Origin: Papaver somniferum
Lineage: Eukaryota > Streptophyta > Magnoliopsida > Ranunculales > Papaveraceae
NCBI RefSeq assembly: GCF_003573695.1
Contig: NC_039363.1
Location: 148,460,826 to 148,524,825 of the forward strand
Length of the DNA: 64,000 nt
Reading direction: 5' to 3'
This document shows, piece after piece, positions 38,101-49,498 of the stretch (position 1 is the stretch's first letter; the number at the start of each line of letters is the position of its first letter). A program made the position numbers and the translations under genes. A model generated the notes under the pieces. That model worked only from the letters and a program-made list of their open reading frames with translations, ran no database searches and was not told the origin of the DNA.

Positions 38101-41100
38101 ATTTCATGGTGGCTTCTCCACTTCAGCCCATGGTTTCTATTATTACTATGGCCTTGTGTGAATTTAGTTAGGAACTGATCATCACTTTTCTACTACTACT
38201 GCCTAATTATCTTCTTTCCTTCACCAATCTGGCAAACAATTACGCTCAATGGCGTAGCCAAAATAGATATCTAAGTTTTAGTCCCGCATACACATACTTA
38301 AATAGTTGATCTAAGAAAATTTATGGGTTAAAAAGGAAAAATGGAATCCTGGAGTGATGTGGATTCAAGCAACTACTATAACGTTGATGTATTTTTTACC
38401 TCTGTCCTGACACTGCATAAGCCATCACTGTTGTTGATATTTTGGAAGGGCTTTGTTTTGTAACAGGGACAGTTACAAGTAAAAAATTTGACTGTGGATA
38501 TTATAGAATGTAGTTTTACTAAAATAATTCAGAAGAACATCGTGCTTAGATCCCTAACTAAGCTATCTATCAGAATGACAATAAGGCTCTCACATATTAG
38601 TGAACACACAAGTTCAGTTTGTTCATATGAAGCACTTTATCGGATATCCATCTGTCATCCCTTTGCATGCCATGATTATATCAGCAGACCAGTTGCCTGA
38701 TGTTCATAAAAAAGGTGCCCCTCTTGCTAGCTCCCTTGTGTGAAAGTTTGTGCAAAATACAAATTCATGTACCCTAGTTGAGGCGGGGATAATGCAAGTT
38801 TTTATGTACTTACAGTCACCTTACGGTCACTTGTTCATAGTTATAGGATTGCATACTAAGCATATTCATTAAGAAATGGAAGACATTCTTTAATAATGTT
38901 AAGAAGGCATACCTTTCTACCAGCAAATCTTTCTTTCAGTTCTCTAATATGATCTTGGACTTTTGGAAGTTCAAGTGCTCGAATGAACCGATCAGAATCT
39001 ATACCAATTGGAAACTGAAGTACCCATCCCAATGAAGAACAAAGAGAAAAAAGAAGCATCGTGAGAATGACATCTGATATCCACATTAGATTGATGCTCA
39101 CAAATAAGACAACTCTAAAATTAGAGTATTTGTTATGTAATTTGGAATTAAACTAATTTGTCAGGAGTTTCTGTTCCAGATTAAGCAGTCATAGTATTCA
39201 AATCATGTTAAGCTTGTAACTATATCTTAAACTAGTATTATCTGAACTTGTATTTATGTGATAAAAGAAGAGAGGGGAGCTCTCCTTCATACAAACAACT
39301 CTAACTCACTCAGCATATTTGGTGATTCTGCTTTCTCATCCTGGTAAAGCTTGGAAAACTGTTCCTATGTATAAGTAAGTAGTCAGCTTTCTACCGAAGG
39401 GGTCAATTCAAGATTTATGAGCTGCATTAACATTGTTTATTCATTAACTGTTAGCCTATATTTCCTAATCCTTCTCCAGAATTATACTGTCTGTCATTCA
39501 CAGTTTGTATCCCCTATATAAACTCAAAGCATAAAATCTGTGAAAATCTACCCAGCTCTTTTTCAGAATTGCAACAATTTTACACGAAAACACTCAAATA
39601 AAAAAACAAGGACCAGAGGAATCAAATAAATAGCTTAGACATACCGCAGCCACCCTGGTCAGCTTTCCTTGATCTTCAACACCTTCAGGTGTGCCCTCTA
39701 GCCCAAGAATACGAGTGCAAGCACTGACAAAGTGCCTCGCGTAATCGTATGTGTGGAAACTGGAAAGCAGAATCTCTAATTAATTGAATAATGAATAAGA
39801 TTCGGTGCTTCACAGACCCCAATTTTAGTCTGGAGATATAAATACTAAGAAAAAACAAGACCAATTTAAGTCCATATCAAGCACAAAAATGGATTCTGGC
39901 AGCCTGGTATAGACCTAGTCATAATTGAATTAAAATTGAATCTGGATAGACCTTATTAACAACAGAATCGGTGCATCAAATGATATCGTAGTTTAAACCT
40001 ATTAATATGTGTCAGCGTTATAAACAGCTTAACCATAATTCAAAAAATAAAAAGAAGCATATGACCGGCTTTAGTTGTTGAGATGTTCTAACAGTACGCC
40101 AGTTTCTTTACATTTATATCCCTTTATTTTTTATTTCGTCATACTCTACTAGTTCAAATAAGTTCATAAAATTTTACTTCCACAGGCAATAATTAGAGCC
40201 AAAACGATCCCTGTTTGAGTTGATGAAGAACAAGGTGAAACAATGTCAAACGCATCCATAACAATGAAGGATCGAAAGTAGAGGCACACTAGTCAAAAAA
40301 CTATTAACCAAGATGATCACAGTCGACAAATTAGCAACAAACTTTCCACACAGTTATGGGATATAGATAGGATTACTCATAGAATCGAAGGCACTGGTAG
40401 AATACCAAGTAAATCATAGAAAACGGTTAACATAATGGCACATCAGGATGTATTTCAGTATGAGTCATGCAGTGTATTTAATAACAAAAATTCTCCTTTT
40501 TAACCAAGTTCAGTTAAGGCTTGTTAACAAACATGAATATGCTTACCCGACTAAGTCTGCAGCAAGGACAGATCTCAATAGCTCTGATCGTGAGGGTAAC
40601 GTCCTATGGATTTCTGATGAAGGAAAGGGTGTGTGAAGAAACCATCCAACTTTCATTGTGCTGTTATACTCCTTCAAACATTTAGGAAGGAACATAAGAT
40701 GGTAATCATGGCACCAGACCACATCCCCCTCTTCATAATGCTGATTCACAACATCGGCAAACATCTGATTTGCTTTCTTGTATGCATCGAATTGTGACTG
40801 GAAACTACGAGTTGTTGCAAGACGATCTTCTTGTGGAAGTCCGAGGTAGTGGAAAAGAGGCCACAGGATGTTGTTGCAATATCCATTATAGTACTGATGT
40901 ACTATTTCTTCGTCAAGGAACACCGGAATGCATCTCTACAGAAGAAGAAACAGACTCCAATGAGGTACTCAGACTATTCAAGCAATGACAAATTGAACAT
41001 TTAGCCTTTACAGGACAAACAGAATTAGCCGTTTAATCAAAAAGTAGCATCTACTACAAATTAGGCCAGGATCAAACCTTTTCAGCCAGCGCTTTAGTGA

Positions 41101-41685
41101 GGGCCCTCTGCCCAATTTCATCTGGAACATTTACCCCTGCCCATCCGATCCACTTTGCTTCAAATTCCTTCACACCTGCAAGTAGGTATTGTGTAGCACT
41201 CATGAGCTACAATTCAATGTGTGCATAAATAAGAATTTGTATCGTTTACTAAACCTGAACCAAAAAGTGCTCCAAAAATTTACTCAAAATCACATACCTA
41301 GAAGAGCACTGACAAGACCACCAGCGCTTATCTCTAACGACCAAGAATCCTCCCCTCTCCGAACAGCAGATACCGGCAACCTATTTGCAACGACTAAAAG
41401 CCTTTGTTTAGTAGGTCTACCATCTTTTCTTTCATATCCTTCATTAAGTGCTCTTGTTGCTGAAGCTGGTTCCAGGAACTCTTCTTCATAAGGTGTATCC
41501 CAATTATTACTATCTCTCAAACCCAAATCATTATCCAAGAACTCAGAATCCCTATTATTACCTTCATTACTATCATCATGAGGTTGAAATGTCCTATTGA
41601 ATTTTCTTAACTCTCTTTCTCTCAATAATCTTTCCAATCTTGTTGGAGGTATCGATGGATACCCATTGTACTTATTCCCCGGCAT
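32158..41685 (-). CDS. TPS1: Class I trehalose-6-phosphate synthase, 17 coding exons
   Basis: The enzyme joins UDP-glucose and glucose-6-phosphate to make trehalose-6-phosphate, a sugar-status signal in plants. Exons (minus strand, 5' to 3'): 41298-41685, 41078-41175, 40547-40935, 39645-39759, 38913-39014, 37702-37852, 37495-37583, 36759-36807, 35799-35899, 35288-35475, 34458-34575, 33710-33889, 33507-33629, 33293-33380, 33039-33169, 32850-32948, 32158-32562. Every intron is GT-AG and phases agree; the total is 2814 nt, 937 residues plus TGA, close to the roughly 940 of Arabidopsis TPS1. Exon 1 holds the N-terminal extension (RLLRERELR) typical of class I and VVANRLPVS. Later come YYNGYCNNILWPLFHY, WCHDYHL, GVDRLDMIKG and SLRDGMNLVSYEF of the GT20 domain. 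The C-terminal phosphatase-like domain reads LGFNSTLTEP where active phosphatases have DxDGT, so it should be catalytically dead, as in other class I proteins. The start is the MPGNKY motif conserved in the family. No stop or frameshift was found, so the gene looks functional. Confidence 0.97.
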
Positions 41686-41712
41686 ACTTTCAAAAACAAA
41701 AAAACAAATTAC

Positions 41713-41854
41713 CTGCAAATTTTCATCATGAATCAAAATTCAAGATTAAAAAAACGAACAGTGCAGTAAAGTCTAGGGCACAGAGATAATGTGATTGGAT
41801 AATTGGATCAAGAAATTGAATTTTGATAAGAAACGTACATGCAAATGGACTCAC
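41713..41854 (-). other. Probable 5' UTR intron of TPS1
   Basis: On the minus strand a consensus donor (ATTAG|GTGAGT) lies at 41855/41854 and an acceptor (TTTGCAG|GTAAT) at 41713/41712, 27 bases before the start codon. A short 142-base leader intron would fit, and leader introns are common in plant TPS1 genes. No transcript evidence is available here. Confidence 0.65.
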
Positions 41855-41985
41855 CTAATTTCGTCAGGAAGAAGTAATACGAAGTTCGTAATTCCAAAAT
41901 TGAGTCACAGGTTTGCGAACCCTGTAGTGTAACAAACAAATATTGCAAAGCTGTCAAGAAGCGGTATTATCGGGAGATACGGTCA

Positions 41986-41995
41986 GTATTTATAG
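41986..41995 (-). promoter_or_regulatory. TATA-like box of TPS1
   Basis: CTATAAATAC on the minus strand, about 130 bases upstream of the proposed leader intron donor and 300 bases upstream of the ATG. It would place transcription start near 41955-41965. A (GAT)n microsatellite (42041-42057, read as tca repeats on the plus strand) lies about 50 bases further upstream. Confidence 0.5.
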
Positions 41996-42040
41996 AGAAA
42001 AGATCTCCTGATTCCACGGGAGTTGATATTATTGTTGATA

Positions 42041-42084
42041 TCATCATCATCATCATCAGCATAATCATCATCATTGATCAAGAA
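42041..42084. repeat. (ATC)n microsatellite in the TPS1 promoter
   Basis: Run of tcatcatcatcatcatc followed by an interrupted second run (atcatcatcat). It lies immediately upstream of the TATA-like box, so length variation could alter promoter spacing. That effect is inference only. Confidence 0.7.
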
Positions 42085-42189
42085 CATCCATTGAGGAAAC
42101 TGAATGACAGTGAGAGAGAAACAGAGAATGGATTTTTTTAAGAAGAAAGAGGAAGTTGGAGGAGTGATCGTGGAAGGCTTAAACCACAT

Positions 42190-43058
42190 GAAAACATTTT
42201 TGTCTGTCCATGCATGACAAAATCAAAATTGGATGATGAAAACATCGAAGGAAGAAGAAAGAAAATTTTAGAAGGCCCTACAAATAATCATATTTTTCTT
42301 TTTTAACTATGTAACAGGTACTATGATATTAAATTGTGGTACATGTTTTTTTAGGCTTCTTTTAAGTAGATAAACTAGTGAGAGTGGGGTCCATTTTAAA
42401 TATGCCTCTCTGACACAGCCACAACTGGTGCGCAACTGGTGGTTGAGATTTCTGACTGTACTTTCGCACCACCGCTACACCATCACCTCGTGAAAGCAAA
42501 AGAAGGACACCGACGTCATCCGTTTGTTTGTATTAGCCTACTAGGGCAAAATGTTTATTTGGAACTGCGGACCCATTTGTTTTGGTTAGTTACGCAATTG
42601 TGGATATTTGGCGTCACAGATTGTCCCCGGCAACACATGCGGCACAAGAGGAAAGCAGTCCTAATTTCGTGCTTTTCAGACGGTGAAAAGCAAATTGGAC
42701 CGTTTTGACATTCTTCAAAGGATGGTCTTTCACCAAAGTAGGATGGATATTCTAGTTATGTGCCGTGGCATCTGCAGCTTATGCCTATGAAAACATATCT
42801 TATTTAAAAAGATGATTTTTATTAAAGGGAGAGCAAAAAGAAATATGAAGAGAGCAAAAATTATAGTTGACTCAATAACTAGGATCGATTTAACATAAAT
42901 GTCCGAGTTGGATAAAATTACCCTCAGTGATCACAAAAAATTTCACACGGTCGAAACCGACCCCTCTCATTGTTATTTTCTCCTAATTACCATTGCCACC
43001 ATTACAAAAATTCAGTTTAAACCCCAAGTACATGAAAAACAAAAAAACAAAAAAAAAA
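42190..43058. other. Upstream flank of TPS1, no gene seen
   Basis: AT-rich, ending in an A-rich stretch before the MITE at 43067. The open frame at 42439-42708 has no domain. Confidence 0.5.
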
Positions 43059-43066
43059 GTTGTGAT

Positions 43067-43422
43067 TAGGGATGCACAACGGGCAGGGTGGGTAGGATAT
43101 GGCCTATACCCGCCACCCTACCCGTTTACTGGTGGTTAAGAAAATCTTTACCCGCCACCCTACCCGCCAAATAATGGATAGGGTAGGATACGGTTAAAAA
43201 ACTGGCGGGTAGGGTAGGGTTGGCGGGTAGGAGTAGGGTATGTGCACCCTTAGGTAGAGTGGGTAGGATATGGCCTATACCGCCACCCTACCCGTTTACT
43301 GGCGGTTAAGAAAATCTTTACCCGCCACCCTACCCGCCAAATAGTGGATAGGGTAGGATACGGTTAAAAAACTGACGGATAGGGTAGGGTTGACGGGTAT
43401 GGATAGGGTATGTGCACCCCTA
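43067..43422. mobile_element. hAT-type MITE with 8-bp target duplication
   Basis: The ends are tagggatgcaca and, inverted, taggggtgcaca (one mismatch). They are flanked by perfect 8-bp direct repeats gttgtgat at 43059-43066 and 43423-43430, the target-site length of hAT transposons. The interior is two tandem copies of a 171-bp GC-rich unit (gggtaggata at 43090 and 43261), each with inverted blocks tacccgccaccctacccgcc and ggcgggtagggtaggg. There is no coding capacity. Confidence 0.9.
43207..43227 (+). other. G-quadruplex motif inside the MITE
   Basis: Four GGG runs with short loops (gggtagggtaggg, then ttggcggg). The equivalent place in the second tandem unit (about 43378-43400) has lost a run. 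Confidence 0.65.
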
Positions 43423-43430
43423 GTTGTGAT

Positions 43431-44401
43431 CGTTCAATGGTATAAAGAGGGGTAGTGCACAAGATTGATCAATCATCATTATGTCAAAAAAAAAAAAACA
43501 ATTATCATTGCTACCATTCAAAAAATTAAATGGAAATGGTAAAAATGGTATTTTATGTGAAAAAGTGACCTCCGGAATTAGGATCCTATCATATAACAGA
43601 CTACAATTCTGTCTTGATCAAATGGGTCCGTACAGTTGGAATCAATTGGCACAATAATATTTTGTCCTCTTTGCCAATAAACTCTACACCATGATCTACT
43701 TCGTTTATCTGTTGTAGATTAGTGTCACAAGATTTTCTACATCAATTACATGGAGTATTCATTTGTTACGTAGGATTACATGGATTTATTTCTTATATGC
43801 ACGACAACACTTTTGTAATTATAGTGATTACCATGGAAAGAACAAAATTCGCCACCATTAATTAGGGTTAGTGAGGAACAAAACAAGGTCAGGGTATAGG
43901 TTAGATGATGACTCGACGAGCATGTGAAATTCCGTGTGGCTAGAGAGGATAATTTAGTCCGACTCGTAGATACGTATAAAATCGAGTTAAATTAGTGAGT
44001 TAGTCGTGATTTTTGCTCTCCTCAAATTCATTTTTATTCTCGTTCTAATAAAAATCAAAAAAATTTGTTACGGTCTATTGATGAAAGAATTTAGCTGCCT
44101 TAGAAAGAAAGAAAAACTGGTTTTCTTGGCGATAGGGGTATTGTGCTTTTTGTGTAACAGCTGACGACATTCTCCATGTTCCCTAGATGATGCTCAAGGT
44201 TTTTCATGACATTTTAATCATAGCGAATTTTTTTTTTATCAGTCAGCAGCGGGAATTGAACACCTAACCTATCACTTAGGAGTTTAACTGGGCTAATCCC
44301 AATTAGTTCCACAACGGAACTTATACGGTAGTTATATTTTACTTTTGCGGTAGAACCTTTATATAAGAAGGGTTTGTATCCAACTAGTTAGATTCGTCAT
44401 T
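43431..44401. other. Intergenic, no gene seen
   Basis: AT-rich, with an A run at about 43488-43498. The segment 44236-44330 (gcgggaattgaacacctaac...) has the look of a dispersed repeat, but I cannot name it. Confidence 0.45.
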
Positions 44402-44810
44402 AGAGCATCTCGAACGGGATGTGATGTGCTTCCTATGTGGCTGATGTTGGAAGACATCCTTTAGAAATTTAAAGTCTAATATTTATATAATTTTAGGAAT
44501 ATCAGAGAGATGATCTCCAACCATAAATATCTTTACATCGGTTAGAAACTTTTAAACCATTGATTTTAAAATTAAATATTCAATCTAATTGTTAATAATC
44601 ATAGATACTAATGACTAGGATGTTTACATCCTCTAGAAGAACCTCTAAAACCAAAGGATGAGTTCAAGGATGTGTTACTAACTACCTTACACATTACCCT
44701 TACTTTTAATCCTCACATTCCCGTTGGAAAATGATTTTTGTAAAAAACTTGAAAAATCCTATGTGGCCTTATTATTAGGAAATTGAGAATATTTCATTGG
44801 AAATGCTCTT
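44402..44810. mobile_element. MITE-like element, agagcatct type
   Basis: The left end agagcatctcgaa pairs with the right end (reverse complement aagagcatttccaa). It is about 408 bases and non-coding. An outer pair of inverted words, tatccaactagtta (about 44369) and taactagttggata (about 44848), encloses the element. Confidence 0.6.
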
Positions 44811-45958
44811 GTCAGAACAAAAAAAAATGCTATAATTCTCGAAAAATAACTAGTTGGATACGAATCTAAATGGAAAGACATGGATGTGACCACGTAGTTT
44901 ACACCCTCACCCCCCATCCACAAAAGAATCGTTCATAAGATGGTAAATGCTCCTAGTATTAGATAGTCAATTGCTGAAGAAGAGTTTTGGAACATTAGCT
45001 GGTAGAATTATGATTAACACTTCGGGTTCATGTTTTTCTGTTTGGCACCTCCATCTCCAATACTCATGTACTAGTTGACAGTGAAATAGATTCACTACAT
45101 CCTTATGGGCCAACCTTTCAAGGCCGTTTTCCATATTTCATTGTTTTTTGCGATGTCTTTGTTAATTTTTGCAAAATAGCATAACTGCTGGACTCCGTAG
45201 GGGCCATAAACACAAAAGGAAAGTCTAATAATTAAGCAAGATTCGTTTGGCAGCAAGTGGAAATATGGATTATTGCTCTTGCCATGGCATGCAGTTTGGC
45301 AGTCGTACGGTCTTGGAGAGAGTACGACAGCCTGACACCGTGGTCCGTGTTGGGAATGCCAAAATTATCCAATGCTGCCTGTGCCTGGTGCTATCCTAGG
45401 CTAGTGGATGAAGGTTTCATTTCTTTGGATACTCATGCTCCAAAAGAGATAGCTCATTTTAAGTGGAGAAACGAATATCATGTCTCTCTGTTCATTGAAA
45501 GATAATCAGAAGGGAAACAAAAGAAAAGATAAAATACAGATAGCAGATAAATTCAGGTCTCTCGTTTGATATAGAGTCTACAACGTAGTGTAATTAATAC
45601 TGAAAAGAATTGAATTGTTTGTTGGGGTGCTCTGAACATATTTTTTTGAAGCTAATATATTGGAGATATGTTCGCCTTGCAAGGCTCCATATGTCTACAA
45701 AAAATAAGCACGTATAACTCCACCATCTACTACTTCGAAAATCAACCGTTTAAATTAAGATTGGTAGATTATGAGGTTTGATATTTCAGAATGTGCTCAT
45801 TTTTTGTGGTTATGTACAGCTTTATAAGACGACTATAATCCCAAATTCTTAGCTTCGAGTACGTTATCGTTTAGTTTTTAATTAAAAAGGAAAACGTCTA
45901 AAATATGAAATAGTGTGAAAATAGAAGTGTCACGGGATCTCCCTTCTTTATTTTACGT

Positions 45959-46122
45959 CATAGGTATCATTTTCTCAAAGAAAATATAATGAATGTAGAG
46001 AAGAAAAAAAATGTTCACGATGTGTTGCATGTGTACATACCATAAGTATCATTTTCTCAAAGAAAATATAATGAATGTAGAGAAGAAAAAAAATGTTCAT
46101 GATGTGTTGCATGTGTACATAC
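45959..46122. repeat. Two-copy tandem duplication, 82-bp unit
   Basis: The unit holding tatcattttctcaaagaaaa and ttgcatgtgtacatac is present twice in a row with only two or so differences, so the duplication is recent. Confidence 0.9.
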
Positions 46123-46690
46123 CTCTTAATCTGTTATGTCTTGATTCTTCAGCATTTCTGTACCAAAGAAAATACTTCCATCATTAGCTCACTAATGTCT
46201 TCTCTTGCAGAAATGGAGGCCTATTAATAAGACTTGCACATCTAGAGAGTGAGAGCGGTGAAGTGTTGACAAGGAAGGAATTGAAAAGGAACATTAAAGA
46301 GAGGGACGCTGGCATTTTATTTTTCCACAGGTGTTGCTGTTAGTCTTTAGCTTTCCTCACCAATCATTTGGAGAGAATATGTTCCTTTACATCTTTTTGA
46401 AAAGAATTACAATTAAAAGAACAAAAAATAAAAGAGATAGAATTGGACAAGTTCCTATGGTTTTGATCCGTTGAAAAATAGAACAACTTAAGAATAAATG
46501 CCCATCAATGATTCCTAATCAAGGAGGGCCATGCTTATGGAATAGGAAATGCATCAATTTCATGTGTTTCTTATGTCCGCAAAGGCATCACGAATGGATC
46601 GGGTAGTTGGTTTAAGACAAACTCAAGTTCATATTAAACGATCGGATTATTGTCATGAGGTTATCAAATTTCATGAAGTTATCAAATCAG
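46123..46690. other. Intergenic, no gene seen
   Basis: No domain or repeat structure recognised. The same is true of 44811-45958, including the 82-codon frame at 45257-45505. Confidence 0.45.
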
Positions 46691-46694
46691 TATA

Positions 46695-46999
46695 AAATAA
46701 TATTCGTCTCAGTTCAAAAATAATATAGGCACGGTTCACTCATTCGAGTATGTAAAAAGAATATATGATGATTTCCATAAATAGAAAGTCGAAACTATTT
46801 TGTCCATACTATGACCACATCTCACTTTTACAAATATGGGGACATTTTTATTTGTTGTTCTTTTTCTCTTTAAAATATATGGGGAGTATTTTTTTCACAA
46901 GGATAAACTAGGAAAATATCTGAAAAAATAGTTCAAGTGATTGGTTTTCTTATTTCTTGTTCAAAACCAACCATGCCATTTTTTGGAATGAACGGAGTA
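46695..46999. mobile_element. Possible Stowaway-like MITE
   Basis: The left side has gtctcagttcaaaaataata and the right side, inverted, reads gtactccgttcattccaaaa, which resembles the ctccgttcc ends of Stowaway elements. The ends are imperfect and the TA duplication is not certain. Confidence 0.35.
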
Positions 47000-47194
47000 C
47001 AATTTTTATCACTCCATCTACTAAATTGGTACAAAAGGTTTACAATATCATTTTTCTCAAAAGTATTAGATAAAATACTTGACTTACAGATTTTCTCTTT
47101 CCATAAAAAAGAAAAAAAATATACTAAATTGGTAAACTCGTGGAAAAACAATATAAAACAAAACGTCCTTTATCATTTGATCTACTAGATTGGT

Positions 47195-47545
47195 AAGCCT
47201 CATTGTCTAGGTTATCTGAGATCATGCGGTTTATAATCATTAGGACCTCTCCACACATTGTCAATTATTTTTGAGTTGGATGCCCATATTCTAACATGAT
47301 ATTAGAACATGCTATTTGTGTCGCGTCATTTGACCGCACCTTTACTCCGCGTCACCCGATTTATTGTCCACATGTTAGACCCAACGAGGCAACACGTGAG
47401 AGTGCATGTTGATATTATATATATTAGTCCCACATTGTCAGAATCATCTAAGATCCTGCTATTTATAATCCTTAGGGCCTCTCTACTCACTGCCAATTGG
47501 TTTTACGTTGGACGTCCATGTTCTAACACCATATATCAGCCTTGC
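47195..47545. repeat. Two related LTR-like segments
   Basis: The segments 47195-47305 and 47425-47540 share cattgtc...atct, gagatc/aagatc, tttataatc, ttagg-cctct and ttctaaca. The style (tagtcccacattgtc) is that of LTR ends of a Copia-type element, but no internal domain is present. Confidence 0.5.
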
Positions 47546-48619
47546 AATGGGATAATGATTACAGCAAGTGATTTAAGGCGCATGCCCTTTGTAGTAGTTT
47601 GATCCCCATGCTTTCCTTATGGGCAATGAGTTTTTTTTTTTTTTTTGATCTTACCGTAAAAGAGGGCATAATGTAAAATTGGAATTGCTAAACATTTTTG
47701 GAAGCAGCTAAAACCAAACTTATGTGTTAAATCATTATGGTTTTATTTGATAGCAAAAAAGGCTAAGATATTGAAATGAATTTTCGAAAGTGTTTAAAAG
47801 TTCAATGAATACAAAGGGTTTAAGTGAAAAACTTTTGCTTTTGAGGAGAGATGTTCAAAGATCAATCTATTCTTTTGAATTAAGTTTTTGGAGTAGTAAA
47901 TCTAATCTTTTGTTTTCTTTAAATCTCAGTTTAAAATTTTATTCTTTTAATCTGTTTTCTCTTTATTTTCTACAACTTTGTTTCAAATTGATGGAGAACT
48001 AATTCTATTTTTGATTTGCAGAATACCTCTAAGAAGCTTAATTAGTCGTGACTGTGTGGCTGTTTTTCACTATCCCTTTCGATTACAGACAGTCGTGTCT
48101 TCTCCAAGAAACTCTGTGTTTAAATTTGAGTAAGATGGAGAGAATCATTGTGGTAGCAGCAGTCGTGATTTTTGCTATTATCCTAATTTTTGTGATAAGT
48201 TTTACCCCTTCAACACCCATATCTCTCAGATCATGTTCCAAATCCAATGAGATTTCTTTCATCCCATCTGATTTATGTATTCGTAGATTCAGAGCTCTGA
48301 ATTGGAAACAAGAAGAAGAGGGTATTATCAGAAATCTAAGTATACACAGGGCGCAATTTGTGCAATTTCAAAATTTTGAATTTTATTTTCCAAAGTCAAA
48401 GCCTCATTTCTTGCAAAGATTTCATATATCTTTTCAAAGATCGGGTTAAGGTGGTTTAGGAAATTATGCTCTATATATATGTTAAGTGTGAAAAGTAATA
48501 CAAAATATGTATGTGACTATTTAAAGTACTATCTGGGTCCTTTTCTTGATTACATCTCTGAAACCCTAATACTCGTAGGAAAGTACCGTCGGAATCTATA
48601 TCACAGTCTTACTGCAATA
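47546..48619. other. Intergenic; one open frame with a membrane-like start
   Basis: A T run lies at 47631-47646. A 133-codon frame at 48048-48449 contains ERIIVVAAVVIFAIILIFVI, a strongly hydrophobic stretch, from an internal ATG at 48135. I recognise no family, and frames either side are closed. It may be chance or a small gene remnant. Confidence 0.3.
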
Positions 48620-48624
48620 TAGTC

Positions 48625-49498
48625 ATGACACCAAGCTCTCAATCTCAACTTGCTACAATCACAAGGAAAATGCGGGGCACGTCAATCAGTAGGAAGTTTC
48701 CTATGCCTACTAGGAGAATTATCAATACTGTTGAAGAAGTCAATGCAGCAACAACTAAGTGGTCTAATAAACTTATTGGGAAAATAATTGTGAAGCATCC
48801 ACTGGATCTCAAGAAAATAAAGAAGGATATTAGTTTATCATGGAGGATATATAGGAAGTGGGAGATGAAAACAATGGGTGCAAAATATGTTGATGTAGAA
48901 GAGGTTATGAAGGAAGCACCATGGACTGTCATGGAACATTTGATGGTCCTGCAAATGTTAGGCCTAAAGTTGGAAAATTATTAAAGGCTAATGTTGAAGT
49001 TGATATAACAAATCCACTAAGAAGGGGTACTTGGGTACTTATGATGGCATTAGAAGATATTTGGGTAATATATCACTATGAGAAGCAACCTAGGAAAGTT
49101 TTCCCTCACTGTTTTGTTATTCAGCATAATGTTAAAATGTGTGAGGAATACGCGGACCAGCATCGAGTCTTGAGAATGATAACTGAAGAATGGAATAGAC
49201 ATTATGAAGATAAAAAGAAAAAAAATCTTATTGAAGGTATGGAGGAAGTATTTGATGACCAAGTGAGTGGTATGGAAGTATCAGATAGTGTTGGGCTTAC
49301 TAATGATGTTTGGCTTGATAGGTCTGCAGAAATTGAAGAAGGCCCAAGAAGATTTAAGAGATCCAGAAACGATGAGTCTTACTCTCTTTCATCATTATTG
49401 AAAGGGAGTTCTATCTCTGAAAACCCTAAAGCGTATGAAAGCACTATTTCTCAAACTCAGTTCGCAAACCAAATTGTTTCTAAAATCAATATGAAGGT
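48625..49498 (+). pseudogene. LINE ORF1-like (DUF4283/zinc-knuckle) remnant
   Basis: A first frame (48625-48960) shows SWRIYRKWEMKTMG and EAPWTVMEHLMVLQ. The second frame continues with KANVEVDITNPLRRGTWVLM and YEKQPRKVFPHCFVIQHNVK, followed by MCEE. This is the order in plant LINE ORF1-type proteins: a PW-hMvl motif, VDI-PLRRG, then a CX2CX4HX4C knuckle. Here the first knuckle cysteine is lost (HCFVIQHNVKMC). A frameshift lies at about 48935-48960. The frame runs into an LTR at 49499, which supplies the last residues and the stop at 49535. Confidence 0.7.

Noticed and set aside
43207..43227. Interstitial telomere repeat
   Set aside because: Only a few GGGTA units occur and they belong to the MITE's own GC-rich unit, not to a TTTAGGG array.
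45257..45505. 82-residue frame
   Set aside because: No family recognised, no neighbouring exons, single short frame in repeat-rich DNA.
47195..47545. Cassandra-type TRIM
   Set aside because: The pre-LTR style looked possible, but no 5S rRNA-like promoter block was seen.
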